A stretch of 64,000 nt of DNA from Flavobacteriales bacterium (GTDB taxonomy: Bacteria > Bacteroidota > Bacteroidia > Flavobacteriales_F > PHOS-HE28): NCBI GenBank assembly GCA_020635675.1, contig JACJZJ010000002.1, positions 620,001 through 684,000 on the forward strand, given 5' to 3'. A model generated the notes under the pieces. The model was not told the origin of the DNA and searched no databases. It saw nothing but the letters and a program-made list of their open reading frames with translations. Positions 10,087-19,693 of the stretch are shown here, piece after piece. Made by a program: the position numbers and the translations under genes. How positions within the stretch are numbered: the stretch's first letter is position 1; each line of letters opens with the position of its first letter.

Positions 10087-13000
10087 ATGAGCGGACATTC
10101 GATCGAGAACGACCTGCACGAAGGACCGGAGCGCCAGTTCGCCATCACCAGCTGGGCGGTGAAGAACCGCACCACCGTGATCGTGCTCACCGTGCTGATC
10201 TTCCTGCTGGGCATCTACAGCTACATCGTGATGCCCAAGGAGAGCTTCCCGGAGGTGGTGACGCCCGAGGTGTACGTGGGCACGCCCTACAACAGCAGCT
10301 CGGTGGTCGACATCGAGAAGCTGATCACCAAGCCGCTGGAGAAGGAGATCAACACCATCAGCGGGGTGGACGAGATCACCAGCACCAGCGTGCCGAACTA
10401 CAGCGCCATCCACATCAAGTTCAACTACAACGTGACGCCCACCGAGGGGCTGCGCAAGGTGAAGGACGCGGTGGACAAGGCACGCGGCGAGAGCGACTTC
10501 CCCACGGACCTGCCCTCCGAGCCGAACATCTTCGACATGAACTTCAGCGAGCTCATGCCGGTGATGAACATCAACCTGAGCGGCGACTACCCGATGGAGC
10601 AGCTCCATCAGTACGCCAAGCACCTGCAGGACCGCATCGAATCGCTGTCGGAGATCAACAAGGTGGAGATCCGCGGCGTGCCCGAACGCGAGCTGCGCGT
10701 GAGCCTGGACCTGCCGCAGATGGAATCGCTCGAGGTCAGCTTCAACGACGTGGCGCAGGCGCTGCAGACGGAGAACCTGACCATGAGCGGCGGTGAACTG
10801 CTCGTGGGCACCCAGCGCCGCGCGGTGCGCGTGATCGGCGAGTTCAAGGACCCGGCACAGGTGCGCGACATCGTGGTGAAGAGCGAACACCTGAAGGAGA
10901 TCCGCCTGGGCGACATCGCCGAGGTGGCATTCGCCTACAAGGAGCCGGAGAGCTTCGCCCGCGAGTACGGCAAGCCCGTGGTGATGCTCGACGTGATCAA
11001 ACGTGCCGGAGAGAACCTGCTCGACGCCAGCGACAAGATCGACGCCATCCTGAAGGAGGACGTGGGCCGTGTGCTGCCCGCCGACCTCACCATCACCAAG
11101 ACCGGCGACCAGAGCGACCAGACGCGCACGTCGGTGAACGAACTGATGAACCACATCGTGCTGGGCGTGATCTTGGTGATCGGTGTGCTGATGCTCTTCC
11201 TGGGCCTGCGCAATGCGGCATTTGTCGGCCTGGCCATCCCGATGTCGATGTTCATCTCCTTCACTCTGCTCAACGTATTTGGGGTGACGCTGAACATCAT
11301 GGTGCTCTTCGCGCTGATCCTGGCCCTGGGCCGGTTGGTGGACGACGGCATCGTGATCGTGGAGAACATCCACCGGCACATGAGCAATGGCGAACCCGCG
11401 CTGAAGGCCACCCGCCTGGCGGTGGGCGAAGTGACCATGCCGATCATCGCGGCCACCACGGCCACGGTGATGGTGTTCGTGCCCCTGCTCTTCTGGCCGG
11501 GCATCATGGGCGAGTTCATGAAGTTCCTGCCCATCACCTTCATGATCGCCCTGGGCAGCTCGCTCTTCGTGGCCCTGGTGGTGAACCCCGCGCTGGCCTC
11601 CAAGTTCATGAAGGTGGAAGAGCGCGTCCCAACGATGCGCTGGGCGTGGAAATGGTCAGGGATCCTGGCAACAGTGGGGACACTGTTCGCTGTGTTGGGC
11701 TTGGGATCCAAGGTGAATATCCTATTCGGCCTTGGCACCCTTGTGATCTTCATCGCGATCATGGTTCTGGTCTATGCCAGATGGATCGCGCGTGCTACTA
11801 TCTGGTTCCAGGAGAAATGGCTGCCACGATTGGAGGCTCGGTATGAACGCTTCCTGCGCTATGCGCTAGACCGGCACCATCCACGAACCTTCTTTCTTGG
11901 GACCATCGGTCTGTTATTGTTCGCATTCGTCCTTTTGTTCATCTTCCAGCCGAAGACCCTGTTCTTCCCTGAGAACGAACCGCAGTACATCAACGCCTTC
12001 ATCGAGGCACCGATCGGCACGGACATCCTCAAGACGGACAGCATCGCCCGCGTGGTGGAGAAACAGGTGATGGACGTGATCGACGTGCCCCAGTACAAGG
12101 ACGTGCGCCAGGTGAAGATGCCGGACGGCACGATGAAGGAGGATACGTTCAACTTCCTCGTCAGCTCGGTGATCACCCAGGTGGGCCGCGGTACGAGCGA
12201 CCCCAGGAGCAGTGAGATGGAGTTGAGCGCCACGCCCCACAAGGCGCGCGTGCAGGTGAGCTTCGTGAAGTACGCCGACCGTCGGGGCATCAAGACCAAT
12301 GACGTGCTGGAGAAGCTGCAGAAGCACGTGAAGGGCTACCCCGGTGTACTGGTGTCCGTGGTGAAGAACGCCGACGGTCCGCCGGTGGGCAAGCCGATCA
12401 ACATCGAGATCAGCGGCGATGACATCGAGGGCCTGCTGGCCGAGGCCGAAAAGGTGAAGCACTACATCGAGGCACGCAACGTGCCCGGGGTGGAGGCCCT
12501 GCGCGTCGACATCGACCGCGCCAAGCCCGAGATGCCCATCATCATCGACCGCGCCAAGGCCCGTCGCCTGGACGTGAGCACCTACGCCATCGCCGATGCG
12601 ATCCGCACCGCGCTATTCGGCAAGCAGGTGAGCACGTACCGCATCGATGGCGATGACGACGACTACGAGGTGAACATCCGTCTGCAGGACAAGTACCGCT
12701 ACGACCCACAGGCGTTGATGGACATGCGCGTGACCTTCCGCGACATGCTCACCGGCCAGATCCGCCAGGTGCCCATCAGTTCGGTGGCCAAGGAGGAGTA
12801 CGGCAACACCTTCAGCGCGATCAAGCGCAAGGACCTGAAGCGCGTGGTGACGGTGAGCTCCAACGTGATCGCCGGCTACAACAACAACGAGGTGGTGCAG
12901 CAGATCAAGGACGAGATGGCCAGCGGCTACCCATACGACGACCGCTACAACATCCGCTTCACCGGCGAGCAGGAGGACCAGGCCAAGGACAAGAACTTCC

Positions 13001-13677
13001 TGATCGCGGCGTTCATGGTTGCCATCTTCGTGGTGTTCCTGATCATCGTCGCCCAGTTCAACAGCATCAGCTATCCGGTGGTGGTGATGAGCACGGTTGT
13101 CTTCAGCACCATCGGCGTGTTCCTGGGCCTGGTGGTGTTCCGCATGGACTTCGTGATCCTGATGACGATGCTGGGCATCATCTCGCTGATCGGCGTGGTG
13201 GTGAACAACGCGATCGTGCTGATGGACTTCGCGCGGTTGCTCTTCGCACGTGGTCGGCGGAAGCTCGGCCTGGCCGAGGATGCCGTGCTGCCGATCGTCG
13301 AGAGCCGCGAGGCGTTGGTGATCGCCGGCAAGACGCGTCTGCGCCCGGTGCTGCTCACCGCGGTCACGGCCATCCTGGGCCTGCTGCCGCTGGCCGTGGG
13401 GTTGAACTTCAACTTCTTCACCCTCTTCATGGAGGGCGATCCCCACATCCACATGGGCGGCGACAACGTGATCTTCTGGGGTCCGCTCAGCTGGGCGGTG
13501 ATCTATGGGCTCACCTTCGCGACCTTCCTCACGCTGATCATGGTGCCGGTGATGCTGCTGATCATCGCCAAGATCAAGCACCGCCGGGCATGGAAGCACG
13601 CCATGCGTGCGGGTTCGCAGCTGTACACGCCCGCACCGTCGGGGCCGCAGCCCGGACATGGACCGGCGCTGGCCTAG
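10087..13677 (+). CDS. RND efflux transporter, inner membrane pump (AcrB/MMPL superfamily)
   Basis: 1196 residues with the RND layout: TM1 (TVIVLTVLIFLLGIYSYIV), a large periplasmic loop, TM2-6, a second periplasmic loop and TM7-12. The TM4 proton-relay motif is seen as LGRLVDDGIVIVEN with the two aspartates, and a GVVVNNAIVLMDFAR segment is the second-half equivalent. It expels drugs, bile-type compounds or metals using the proton gradient; the substrate cannot be predicted. It is longer than AcrB (~1050) because of an extra hydrophobic linker (roughly residues 518-620) between the halves. That linker shows distinctly relaxed codon use (see findings). It is the last gene of the tetR-tolC-hlyD-RND operon. 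Confidence 0.93.
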   Translation: MSGHSIENDLHEGPERQFAITSWAVKNRTTVIVLTVLIFLLGIYSYIVMPKESFPEVVTPEVYVGTPYNSSSVVDIEKLITKPLEKEINTISGVDEITSTSVPNYSAIHIKFNYNVTPTEGLRKVKDAVDKARGESDFPTDLPSEPNIFDMNFSELMPVMNINLSGDYPMEQLHQYAKHLQDRIESLSEINKVEIRGVPERELRVSLDLPQMESLEVSFNDVAQALQTENLTMSGGELLVGTQRRAVRVIGEFKDPAQVRDIVVKSEHLKEIRLGDIAEVAFAYKEPESFAREYGKPVVMLDVIKRAGENLLDASDKIDAILKEDVGRVLPADLTITKTGDQSDQTRTSVNELMNHIVLGVILVIGVLMLFLGLRNAAFVGLAIPMSMFISFTLLNVFGVTLNIMVLFALILALGRLVDDGIVIVENIHRHMSNGEPALKATRLAVGEVTMPIIAATTATVMVFVPLLFWPGIMGEFMKFLPITFMIALGSSLFVALVVNPALASKFMKVEERVPTMRWAWKWSGILATVGTLFAVLGLGSKVNILFGLGTLVIFIAIMVLVYARWIARATIWFQEKWLPRLEARYERFLRYALDRHHPRTFFLGTIGLLLFAFVLLFIFQPKTLFFPENEPQYINAFIEAPIGTDILKTDSIARVVEKQVMDVIDVPQYKDVRQVKMPDGTMKEDTFNFLVSSVITQVGRGTSDPRSSEMELSATPHKARVQVSFVKYADRRGIKTNDVLEKLQKHVKGYPGVLVSVVKNADGPPVGKPINIEISGDDIEGLLAEAEKVKHYIEARNVPGVEALRVDIDRAKPEMPIIIDRAKARRLDVSTYAIADAIRTALFGKQVSTYRIDGDDDDYEVNIRLQDKYRYDPQALMDMRVTFRDMLTGQIRQVPISSVAKEEYGNTFSAIKRKDLKRVVTVSSNVIAGYNNNEVVQQIKDEMASGYPYDDRYNIRFTGEQEDQAKDKNFLIAAFMVAIFVVFLIIVAQFNSISYPVVVMSTVVFSTIGVFLGLVVFRMDFVILMTMLGIISLIGVVVNNAIVLMDFARLLFARGRRKLGLAEDAVLPIVESREALVIAGKTRLRPVLLTAVTAILGLLPLAVGLNFNFFTLFMEGDPHIHMGGDNVIFWGPLSWAVIYGLTFATFLTLIMVPVMLLIIAKIKHRRAWKHAMRAGSQLYTPAPSGPQPGHGPALA

Positions 13678-13702
13678 CAGGACGGCCGTCAACGACTATT
13701 TT

Positions 13703-13729
13703 GGAGCGGTCCCTTTTCGGGGCCGCTCC
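13703..13729 (+). terminator. Hairpin after the efflux operon
   Basis: GGAGCGGTCCC pairs with GGGGCCGCTCC across a 5-nt loop: 11 bp including one G-U pair. It lies 26 bp after the RND stop and immediately before the next gene. There is no long T run on the + strand, so it may act as an attenuator or mRNA-stabilising hairpin rather than a strong intrinsic terminator. Confidence 0.5.
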
Positions 13730-13734
13730 GCACT

Positions 13735-15198
13735 TTGAGAAGCACCCTCCTCCGCATCACCGGCCCCGTGGCCGGAGCGCTGGCCTATGTACTGCTCCGG
13801 CACCACGGCGACAGCCCCGCGCTCATGGCGGGCCTCGTGGTGTGGATGGCCGTCTGGTGGATCAGCGAGGCCGTGCCGATCGCCGTCACCAGCCTGCTGC
13901 CGTTGGTGCTGTTCCCGCTGTTCGGGATCACCTCCCTCGGCGATGCCGCCTCCAACTACGGCAAGGAGATCATCTTCCTGTTCCTCGGCGGCTTCCTGCT
14001 GGCCCTCGGCATCGAACGCAGCGGGCTGCACCGGCGCATCGCCCTGTGGATCGTGCTGCGGCTGGGCGGCAGCGGGGAACGGCTCGTGCTCGGGGTGATG
14101 CTCGCCAGCGCGCTGCTGAGCATGTGGATCAACAGCACCGCCACCGTGCTGGTGATGCTGCCGATCGCGCTCAGCCTGGTGGACGGGGTGGTGGAAGAGG
14201 AGGACCACCTGCGCATCTCCATCCCGCTGCTGCTCGGCGTCAGCTTCGGGGCCACGATCGGGGGCATGTCCACCCCGGTCGGCACGCCGCCCAACCTCGT
14301 GCTGTTGCAACTGTGGGAGGAGCTCTTTCCCGGCCTGCCGCGCATCGGCTTCGGGCAATGGATGGCCTTCGGCGTGCCGCTCGCGGTGCTCTATCTGCTG
14401 TTGTCGTGGTGGCTGCTCGTACGCTGGCTGTACCCCGTCGCCACGGTCCGGCTTGCGGAGCGGTCCGTGATGGAGCGGCAATGGAAGGAACTCGGCCGGC
14501 CGACCCGCGATGAACGGTGGAGCGGCTGGATCTTCGCCGGCACCGCCCTGCTGTGGGTCACGGGTGACGGGCTCGACCTGGGTGCGATCGCCCTTCCGGG
14601 ATGGCGCGACATCTCCTGGGACGGTGTCCAATTCCTGGCACCGGTGGGCGATGCCGCCGTGGCGATCGCGGGTGCCACGCTGCTGTTCATCCTGCCTTCG
14701 GTCCGCGGCGGCAACGAACGCCTGCTCGGGTGGGACTTCGCCGAGAAGCGCGTGCCCTGGGGCGTGCTGTTGCTGATCGGTGCCGGCCTCGCATTGGCCA
14801 TGGGCATTGCGCGCAGCGGCCTGGACCAGGTGATCGGCGGCGCCATGACCGGTCTGGCCGGCTGGCCGCCCGCCCTGATGTTGTTCGGCCTGGTGCTCGT
14901 GGTGTGCCTGCTGAGCGAGCTGGGCAGCAACACCGCCACCGCCAGCCTGGTGCTGCCCATCCTGGCGCGCAGCGCCGACGCCTGGCAGCAGGACCCGCTG
15001 TTCCTGCTGGTGCCCGCCACCTTCGCCGCCAGCCTGGGCTTCATGCTGCCCATCGCCTCGCCCATGCAGGCCATCGTCTTCGGCACGGGCCGCATCCCCA
15101 TGCGTGCCATGGTGCGTGCCGGCATCTGGATGGACCTGCTCGGCGCCGTGCTGCTCGTGGCGCTCTATACGCTCCTGGGAAGGGTGGTGTACGGGTGA
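13735..15198 (+). CDS. DASS family (SLC13) sodium-coupled anion symporter
   Basis: 487 residues, ~11 hydrophobic segments. The two sodium/substrate motifs of the divalent anion:Na+ symporter family are visible: WINSTATVLVMLPIA in the first half with GTPPNLV just after, and LGSNTATASLVLPIL in the second half. AVWWISEAVPIAVTSLLPLV is the typical N-terminal segment. It probably imports dicarboxylates such as succinate or malate; sulfate cannot be excluded. The start is a TTG at 13735, directly after the hairpin; no in-frame ATG precedes TM1, so TTG is accepted. It appears monocistronic. Confidence 0.88.
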   Translation: MRSTLLRITGPVAGALAYVLLRHHGDSPALMAGLVVWMAVWWISEAVPIAVTSLLPLVLFPLFGITSLGDAASNYGKEIIFLFLGGFLLALGIERSGLHRRIALWIVLRLGGSGERLVLGVMLASALLSMWINSTATVLVMLPIALSLVDGVVEEEDHLRISIPLLLGVSFGATIGGMSTPVGTPPNLVLLQLWEELFPGLPRIGFGQWMAFGVPLAVLYLLLSWWLLVRWLYPVATVRLAERSVMERQWKELGRPTRDERWSGWIFAGTALLWVTGDGLDLGAIALPGWRDISWDGVQFLAPVGDAAVAIAGATLLFILPSVRGGNERLLGWDFAEKRVPWGVLLLIGAGLALAMGIARSGLDQVIGGAMTGLAGWPPALMLFGLVLVVCLLSELGSNTATASLVLPILARSADAWQQDPLFLLVPATFAASLGFMLPIASPMQAIVFGTGRIPMRAMVRAGIWMDLLGAVLLVALYTLLGRVVYG

Positions 15199-15256
15199 CG
15201 CCGACCACGAACGCGGAGGGTCCCCTCTGCGTTCTCTGCGCCCTCTGTGGATGAAT

Positions 15257-15335
15257 GCATGGGCCGCAAAGGCGCCAAGACGCAAGGCACGATGTGTGGG
15301 TCTCACACGGAGGCACGGAGGCGCGGAGACACAGC
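15257..15335. repeat. 79-bp intergenic repeat, copy 1
   Basis: Starts GCATGGGCCGCAAAGGCGCC and ends GGAGACACAGC. Copy 2 at 15406-15484 differs at only two positions. It contains ACGGAGGCACGGAGGCGCGG, a staggered GGAGGC/ACGGAG pattern, and is flanked by GCCCTCTGTGG on both sides. No coding potential. It belongs to the same type as the sequence at 5160-5230. Confidence 0.85.
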
Positions 15336-15405
15336 ACGCCCCTCTGCGTATCCCACCTTCGCTGCAGCTTCGGCGCGCACGGTCTGCGCCCTCTGTGGAA
15401 GAGAG

Positions 15406-15484
15406 GCATGGGCCGCAAAGGCGCCAAGTCGCGAGGCACGATGTGTGGGTCTCACACGGAGGCACGGAGGCGCGGAGACACAGC
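15406..15484. repeat. 79-bp intergenic repeat, copy 2
   Basis: 77 of 79 bases are identical to copy 1. The ~70-bp spacer between the copies (15336-15405) contains CTCTGCGTATCCCACC and GCGCCCTCTGTGG, so the true repeat unit may be the whole 149-bp period. Together with copy 1 it fills most of the 303-bp gap between the DASS gene and the RidA gene; nothing else is seen there. Confidence 0.85.
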
Positions 15485-15501
15485 GCGCCCTCTGTGGATG
15501 C

Positions 15502-15912
15502 TCATACCATCGCCACGACCTTCAGCTCGATCGCGATCGGTGTGGGCAGGCAGTTGATCTCCAGCGTCGTGCGGCAGGGTGGGTCCACCGCGAAGTGTTC
15601 CTTCCACAGTTGGTTGTACGTCGGGAAATCGTCCTGCATGTTCGTGAGGAACACCGTCACGTCCACGATCTTCTCCCAACTGCTGCCGGCCTCCTCCAGG
15701 ATCCAGCGCACGTTCTGGAACACGCTGCGGCACTGCACGGCGATGTCGTAGCTCAGGATGTTCCCGTCGTCGTCCAGCTCCACGCCGGGGATGATCTTCG
15801 ATCCGCGTTCCCGCGGTCCCACGCCACTGAGGAACAGGAGGTCGCCCACGCGACGCGCATGCGGATAGTGCCCGACGGGTTCCGGGGCCTTGTTGCTGGA
15901 GATCGAACTCAT
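15502..15912 (-). CDS. RidA/YjgF/UK114 family deaminase
   Basis: 136 residues of the small trimeric Rid family, which hydrolyse reactive enamine/imine intermediates from PLP enzymes or act as aminomuconate-type deaminases. Visible family features are HYPHARRVGDLLFLSGVGPR at the N-terminal strand, QCRSVFQNVRWILEEAGSSW for the helix, and DVTVFLTNMQDDFPTYNQLW. The usual substrate-binding arginine region is represented by PPCRTTLEINCLP, and the C-terminal ELKVVAMV strand closes the fold. The start at 15912 is chosen; 26 more in-frame residues upstream lie in the divergent promoter region. The member with the closest feel is the 2-aminomuconate deaminase-like subgroup, but this is not certain. Confidence 0.87.
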   Translation of the reverse strand: MSSISSNKAPEPVGHYPHARRVGDLLFLSGVGPRERGSKIIPGVELDDDGNILSYDIAVQCRSVFQNVRWILEEAGSSWEKIVDVTVFLTNMQDDFPTYNQLWKEHFAVDPPCRTTLEINCLPTPIAIELKVVAMV

Positions 15913-16019
15913 CCGTGTCGGGTTTGTTCCGTCAAAGGTGGGAAGGCCGTCGGGATCGCATGTCCCAACTTTGTGGTGCACCTTTTTCAAGTTTCCGCTT
16001 TTCTCTTTCAGCTTTCAAA

Positions 16020-17006
16020 ATGCGCTACCGCCAACTCGGCAACTCCGGTCTCCAGGTCTCCGAACTGTCCCTCGGCAGCTGGCTCACCTTCGGCAAGCAG
16101 ATCACCGACGCCACCGCCGAGAAATTGATGAAGGTGGCCTATGACAACGGCATCAACTTCTTTGACAATGCCGAGATCTACGCCCGCGGCGAGAGCGAGC
16201 GCGTGATGGGCCGGATCCTGAAGAAGATGAAATGGCCGCGTGACACCTGGACCGTCAGCAGCAAGGTGTTCTTCGGAGCCGGAGGCAAGCTGCCCACCCA
16301 GCGTGGGCTGCACCGCAAACACGTGGTGGAGGCCTGTCATGCCGCCCTGCAACGCCTGCAGGTGGACCACCTCGACCTCTACTTCTGCCATCGGCCGGAC
16401 AAGCGGACGCCGATCGAGGAGACCGTCTGGACCATGCATTCCCTGATCATGCAGGGCAAGGTGATGTACTGGGGCACCAGCGAATGGAGCGCGCAGGAGA
16501 TCATGGAGGCGCACATGGTCGCGCGGCAACACCACCTGATCGGGCCCGTGATGGAGCAGCCGCAATACAACCTGTTCCACCGCGCCAAGGTGGAGGTGGA
16601 GTTCGAACAGATCTACAAGACCGTTGGCCTGGGCACCACCATCTGGAGCCCGCTGGCCAGTGGCGTGCTCACGGGGAAGCACCGCACGCTGAAGGCCGAC
16701 AAGGGCACGCGGCTCACCATGGCCGGCCTCGACTGGTTGCGCGAACGCGAGCTCACGCCCGAACGCTTGAGGACGGTCGAGAAGCTGAACAAGCTCGCCG
16801 ACGGATTGGACCTCACACTGCCTGTTTTCGCGCTGGCCTGGTGCCTGAAGAACCCGCACGTGAGCACGGTGATCCTCGGCGCCAGCAAGCAGGTCCAACT
16901 GAAGGAGAACCTGCAGGCCGTCGAGGCGCAGGACAAGTTCACACCTGCGGTGATGGAGAAGATCGAGAAGGTGCTGGGGAACACGCCGGAAAGGCCGCAG
17001 TGGTGA
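16020..17006 (+). CDS. Aldo/keto reductase (Kv-beta-like subfamily)
   Basis: 328 residues of the NADPH-dependent (beta/alpha)8 aldo/keto reductases. The catalytic tetrad can be placed: Asp49 and Tyr54 in FFDNAEIYARGESE, Lys in VSSKVFFGAGG, and His in LDLYFCHRPD. The C-terminal cofactor signature is PHVSTVILGASKQVQLKEN. The N-terminus MRYRQLGNSGLQVSELSLGS and the MYWGTSEWSAQEIMEA segment place it with the potassium-channel beta-subunit / YghZ group. The physiological substrate is unknown. The start at 16020 matches the family; 35 in-frame residues upstream are rejected. It is divergent from ridA with 107 bp between the starts. Confidence 0.92.
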   Translation: MRYRQLGNSGLQVSELSLGSWLTFGKQITDATAEKLMKVAYDNGINFFDNAEIYARGESERVMGRILKKMKWPRDTWTVSSKVFFGAGGKLPTQRGLHRKHVVEACHAALQRLQVDHLDLYFCHRPDKRTPIEETVWTMHSLIMQGKVMYWGTSEWSAQEIMEAHMVARQHHLIGPVMEQPQYNLFHRAKVEVEFEQIYKTVGLGTTIWSPLASGVLTGKHRTLKADKGTRLTMAGLDWLRERELTPERLRTVEKLNKLADGLDLTLPVFALAWCLKNPHVSTVILGASKQVQLKENLQAVEAQDKFTPAVMEKIEKVLGNTPERPQW

Positions 17007-17192
17007 GAGGGGGGTACGACCCTGCGTGAAGTGACTTGGTCAGAACGCGCACAGCGAAAGTCCCAAGATCGGATCTAGTGAATGCCGAATTCGGGCGACT
17101 ACCCTTTCCGGTCGCTCCCCGTAAGAACTGCCGCGGTGGGATAGGCCCTGTGACACCCCCGTTCTGGACGGGACAAGTTGTACTTTGGTGCT

Positions 17193-19592
17193 ATGACGGG
17201 GTTTTTTAGGCGATTGGGAATATGGGGCTTTTGGGCCAGTGGTTTCGGCTTGCAGGTGAGCGCCCAGGTCGTGTTCATCCCTGATACGAACTTGAGAGCC
17301 TGGTTCAATTCGTATTCACCCGGCTGCGTGGATGCGAACGGATGGTTCGATCCTTCCGACCCCGGGATCCATGCTGACACCCTCTTCATCATCAGCCCCG
17401 ACGGGAATTGGGATATGACCGGGTTCGACGCACTGCCGGACTGCAGATATCTCGTCATGGGCAGCAATACGATATCCGGAAGTCTTACGAGCCTGCATGT
17501 ATTTCCGGATTCCGTGAGGCACCTGGAGATAGAAGACCATGGAGCATTGGACTCCTTGACCCAACTGCCAGCGCGCCTTCAGCATTTGGTCGTGCGCAAT
17601 TCGCGGTTGACCCACCTCGGTACATTGCCATCCGGCCTGCGGTCGCTTCACTTCAATGCGATCACCGAGTTCGATACGCTCTCATCGCTCCCTGCGCAAC
17701 TGGAGGTACTCAGCGCCCAACTCATGCCCGCACTTCAGGATATCACTGCCCTGCCGGCAGGCTGCCGATACCTGGAGATATCGGGTTGTCCGGGAGTCGG
17801 GCAATTGCCTCTGCTGCCGACTTCCATCGAGACCCTTCGGCTCTCCGGCATGCCCCTGCCCACCGCACTGCCTGCATTGCCTGCGTCACTACATGAATTC
17901 TGGCTGCAACACATGTACGGGCTTCAGGGCCCCTTGCAAGCGCTGCCCCAGGGTTGTCAACAGGTACTCTTAAATGACCTGCCCGCGCTGACCGCCATCG
18001 GGGCATTGAACGATTCCCTGCGTTCGCTTTACGTCATGTCATGTCCGACCTTGACCGAGGTGCCGGATCCACTGCCGCCTCGACTCTTCACCCTCACGGT
18101 CGAGTCTTGTCCCGGCATCGCCTGCCTGCCGCTGTTGCATGATTCGATGCAGGTGTATGTGGAATTCACCGGAATAGATTGCCTGCCGAATCTCCCCGTT
18201 CATGATCTCTCGGTGACCCCGCAGTGGTTAAGGTCCAGGCCCTGCTCTGTATTCTCACCACAGTGCATCTCGGAAACGATATCGGGCACGACCTATCAGG
18301 ACCTCAACGCGAATGGCATCCTTGATCCAGGCGAGCCCCCGGCCCAACATGTGCTGGTGGAGGTGGACCCGACGATCGGGGTGGTGGTGAGCAACGGTGC
18401 GGGACACTATGCCACAAGGGCCAACGTTGGGACCTATATCATCGCGCCCGTGGCCCAGCCGTATGTGAACTCCTGTTCCCCGGGCCTGCAGAGTGCGTCC
18501 ATCGTCCTGCCTGCGGACATGGACTCGTTGAACGACTTCGGGCTTACCTACCAGACCGGGGTCCAGGACCTACAGGCCTCTGTCGTAATGGACCATGCTT
18601 GGGCGGGGAACGTGACCAATGTTTGGGTGGATGTGCGGAACGTGGGGACGACAACGATCGCCGGCCAACTGCACCTTGAGTTGGACACGTTATGCACGAT
18701 GGTCACAAGTAGCCTTCCTCCGACTTTCCAGAACGGGCCTGTGCTGGATTGGTCCCTGGCGCCGATCGACCCCGGCAACTGGATCAACATACATCTCACC
18801 GTGAGCACGGAGCTGGTCCAATTCGGCACCCCGGTAACACACGCGGTCACGATCGACCCATTGATCGGTGATGCGAACCCAATGAACAATAGCGGAAGCT
18901 GGCACTCGACCGTTCTGTATGCCTATGATCCGAACGACAAGCAGGTCGTTCCGGAAACGATGGACCCTGCGCAGATCGATGCTGGAGGGTCTGTCGAATA
19001 CGTGATCCGGTTCCAGAACACCGGCAATTTCCCGGCAAGCCGGGTCGTGATCCTGGATACACTGGACGCGGGTTTGGACATCAGTTCGATCCACCACGTC
19101 TACGCGAGCCACGCGATGGAATGGAGCATTCACGGGCATGTATTGGCTTTGGACCTCGATGGGATCATGCTGCCGGACAGTGCAAGCGACGGGCCCGGGA
19201 GCAATGGGTTCGTAAGCTTCCGCATCCGGGCGGCGGGGCCGATGTTGCCCGGGGACTGCATCAACAATGTGGCCGACATCTTCTTCGACCTGAACGAACC
19301 GATCAGGACCCCGCCCGCGACCTTCTGCGCCACTCAGGCCACTTCCATCAGCGGACCGGGCACAAGTGCATTCCACCTCTTCCCCGACCCGGTGATCGAA
19401 CGGTTGCAAGTCTTGGGGTTGAGCGCAGGAGCGGAGTGGCGGATCCTGGACGCGATGGGTCGTCCCGTAATGACCGGCCGCGCCGATGGCGATCGTCTGG
19501 AGCGGGACCTGTCCTTTCTTCCTTGTGGACCCTATGTGTTCCAGGTGATCGTGGGAGGAAGGTCCATCGGTTCGGTATTCTTGAAGAGTTAA
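17193..19592 (+). CDS. Secreted leucine-rich repeat protein with T9SS sorting domain
   Basis: 799 residues. The signal peptide ends at QVSAQ. Residues ~60-340 are degenerate leucine-rich repeats of ~21 residues (LPAQLEVLSAQLMPALQDIT, LPAGCRYLEISGCPGVGQLP). Residues ~370-560 include a SdrD B-like segment (TYQDLNANGILDPGEPP) and a CARDB-like beta-sandwich. From about 575 a domain found in many Bacteroidota surface proteins starts with YAYDPNDKQVVPE and ends DCINNVADIFFDLNEPIRTPP. The last ~75 residues form a type A T9SS C-terminal domain (FHLFPDPVIERLQVLGL ... LPCGPYVFQVIVGG). It is therefore predicted to be exported across the outer membrane and attached or released. It converges on the giant PPC/CUB gene. 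Confidence 0.85.
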   Translation: MTGFFRRLGIWGFWASGFGLQVSAQVVFIPDTNLRAWFNSYSPGCVDANGWFDPSDPGIHADTLFIISPDGNWDMTGFDALPDCRYLVMGSNTISGSLTSLHVFPDSVRHLEIEDHGALDSLTQLPARLQHLVVRNSRLTHLGTLPSGLRSLHFNAITEFDTLSSLPAQLEVLSAQLMPALQDITALPAGCRYLEISGCPGVGQLPLLPTSIETLRLSGMPLPTALPALPASLHEFWLQHMYGLQGPLQALPQGCQQVLLNDLPALTAIGALNDSLRSLYVMSCPTLTEVPDPLPPRLFTLTVESCPGIACLPLLHDSMQVYVEFTGIDCLPNLPVHDLSVTPQWLRSRPCSVFSPQCISETISGTTYQDLNANGILDPGEPPAQHVLVEVDPTIGVVVSNGAGHYATRANVGTYIIAPVAQPYVNSCSPGLQSASIVLPADMDSLNDFGLTYQTGVQDLQASVVMDHAWAGNVTNVWVDVRNVGTTTIAGQLHLELDTLCTMVTSSLPPTFQNGPVLDWSLAPIDPGNWINIHLTVSTELVQFGTPVTHAVTIDPLIGDANPMNNSGSWHSTVLYAYDPNDKQVVPETMDPAQIDAGGSVEYVIRFQNTGNFPASRVVILDTLDAGLDISSIHHVYASHAMEWSIHGHVLALDLDGIMLPDSASDGPGSNGFVSFRIRAAGPMLPGDCINNVADIFFDLNEPIRTPPATFCATQATSISGPGTSAFHLFPDPVIERLQVLGLSAGAEWRILDAMGRPVMTGRADGDRLERDLSFLPCGPYVFQVIVGGRSIGSVFLKS

Positions 19593-19622
19593 TGGTGCTT
19601 ACGCACCAGTGATGATCGCGAA

Positions 19623-19687
19623 AGCGGTCCACCGGTCCACCCCTTACCAAGAGCGACCGATCGGTTTTGATCTACCGGTGGACCGCT
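19623..19687. repeat. Inverted repeat between convergent genes, copy 1
   Basis: 14-bp perfect arms AGCGGTCCACCGGT (19623-19636) and ACCGGTGGACCGCT (19674-19687) enclose a 37-nt loop that contains GATCGGT. It lies 6 bp from the stop of the minus-strand giant gene and 30 bp from the stop of the plus-strand LRR gene, so it may terminate both. A ~90% identical copy with the same loop lies at 34080-34143 after another giant gene. Confidence 0.85.
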
Positions 19688-19693
19688 CCGGGA

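Noticed and set aside
15257..15484. CRISPR-like array
   Set aside because: Only two copies, 79 bp long, one ~70-bp spacer that itself resembles the repeat family, and no cas gene in the window.
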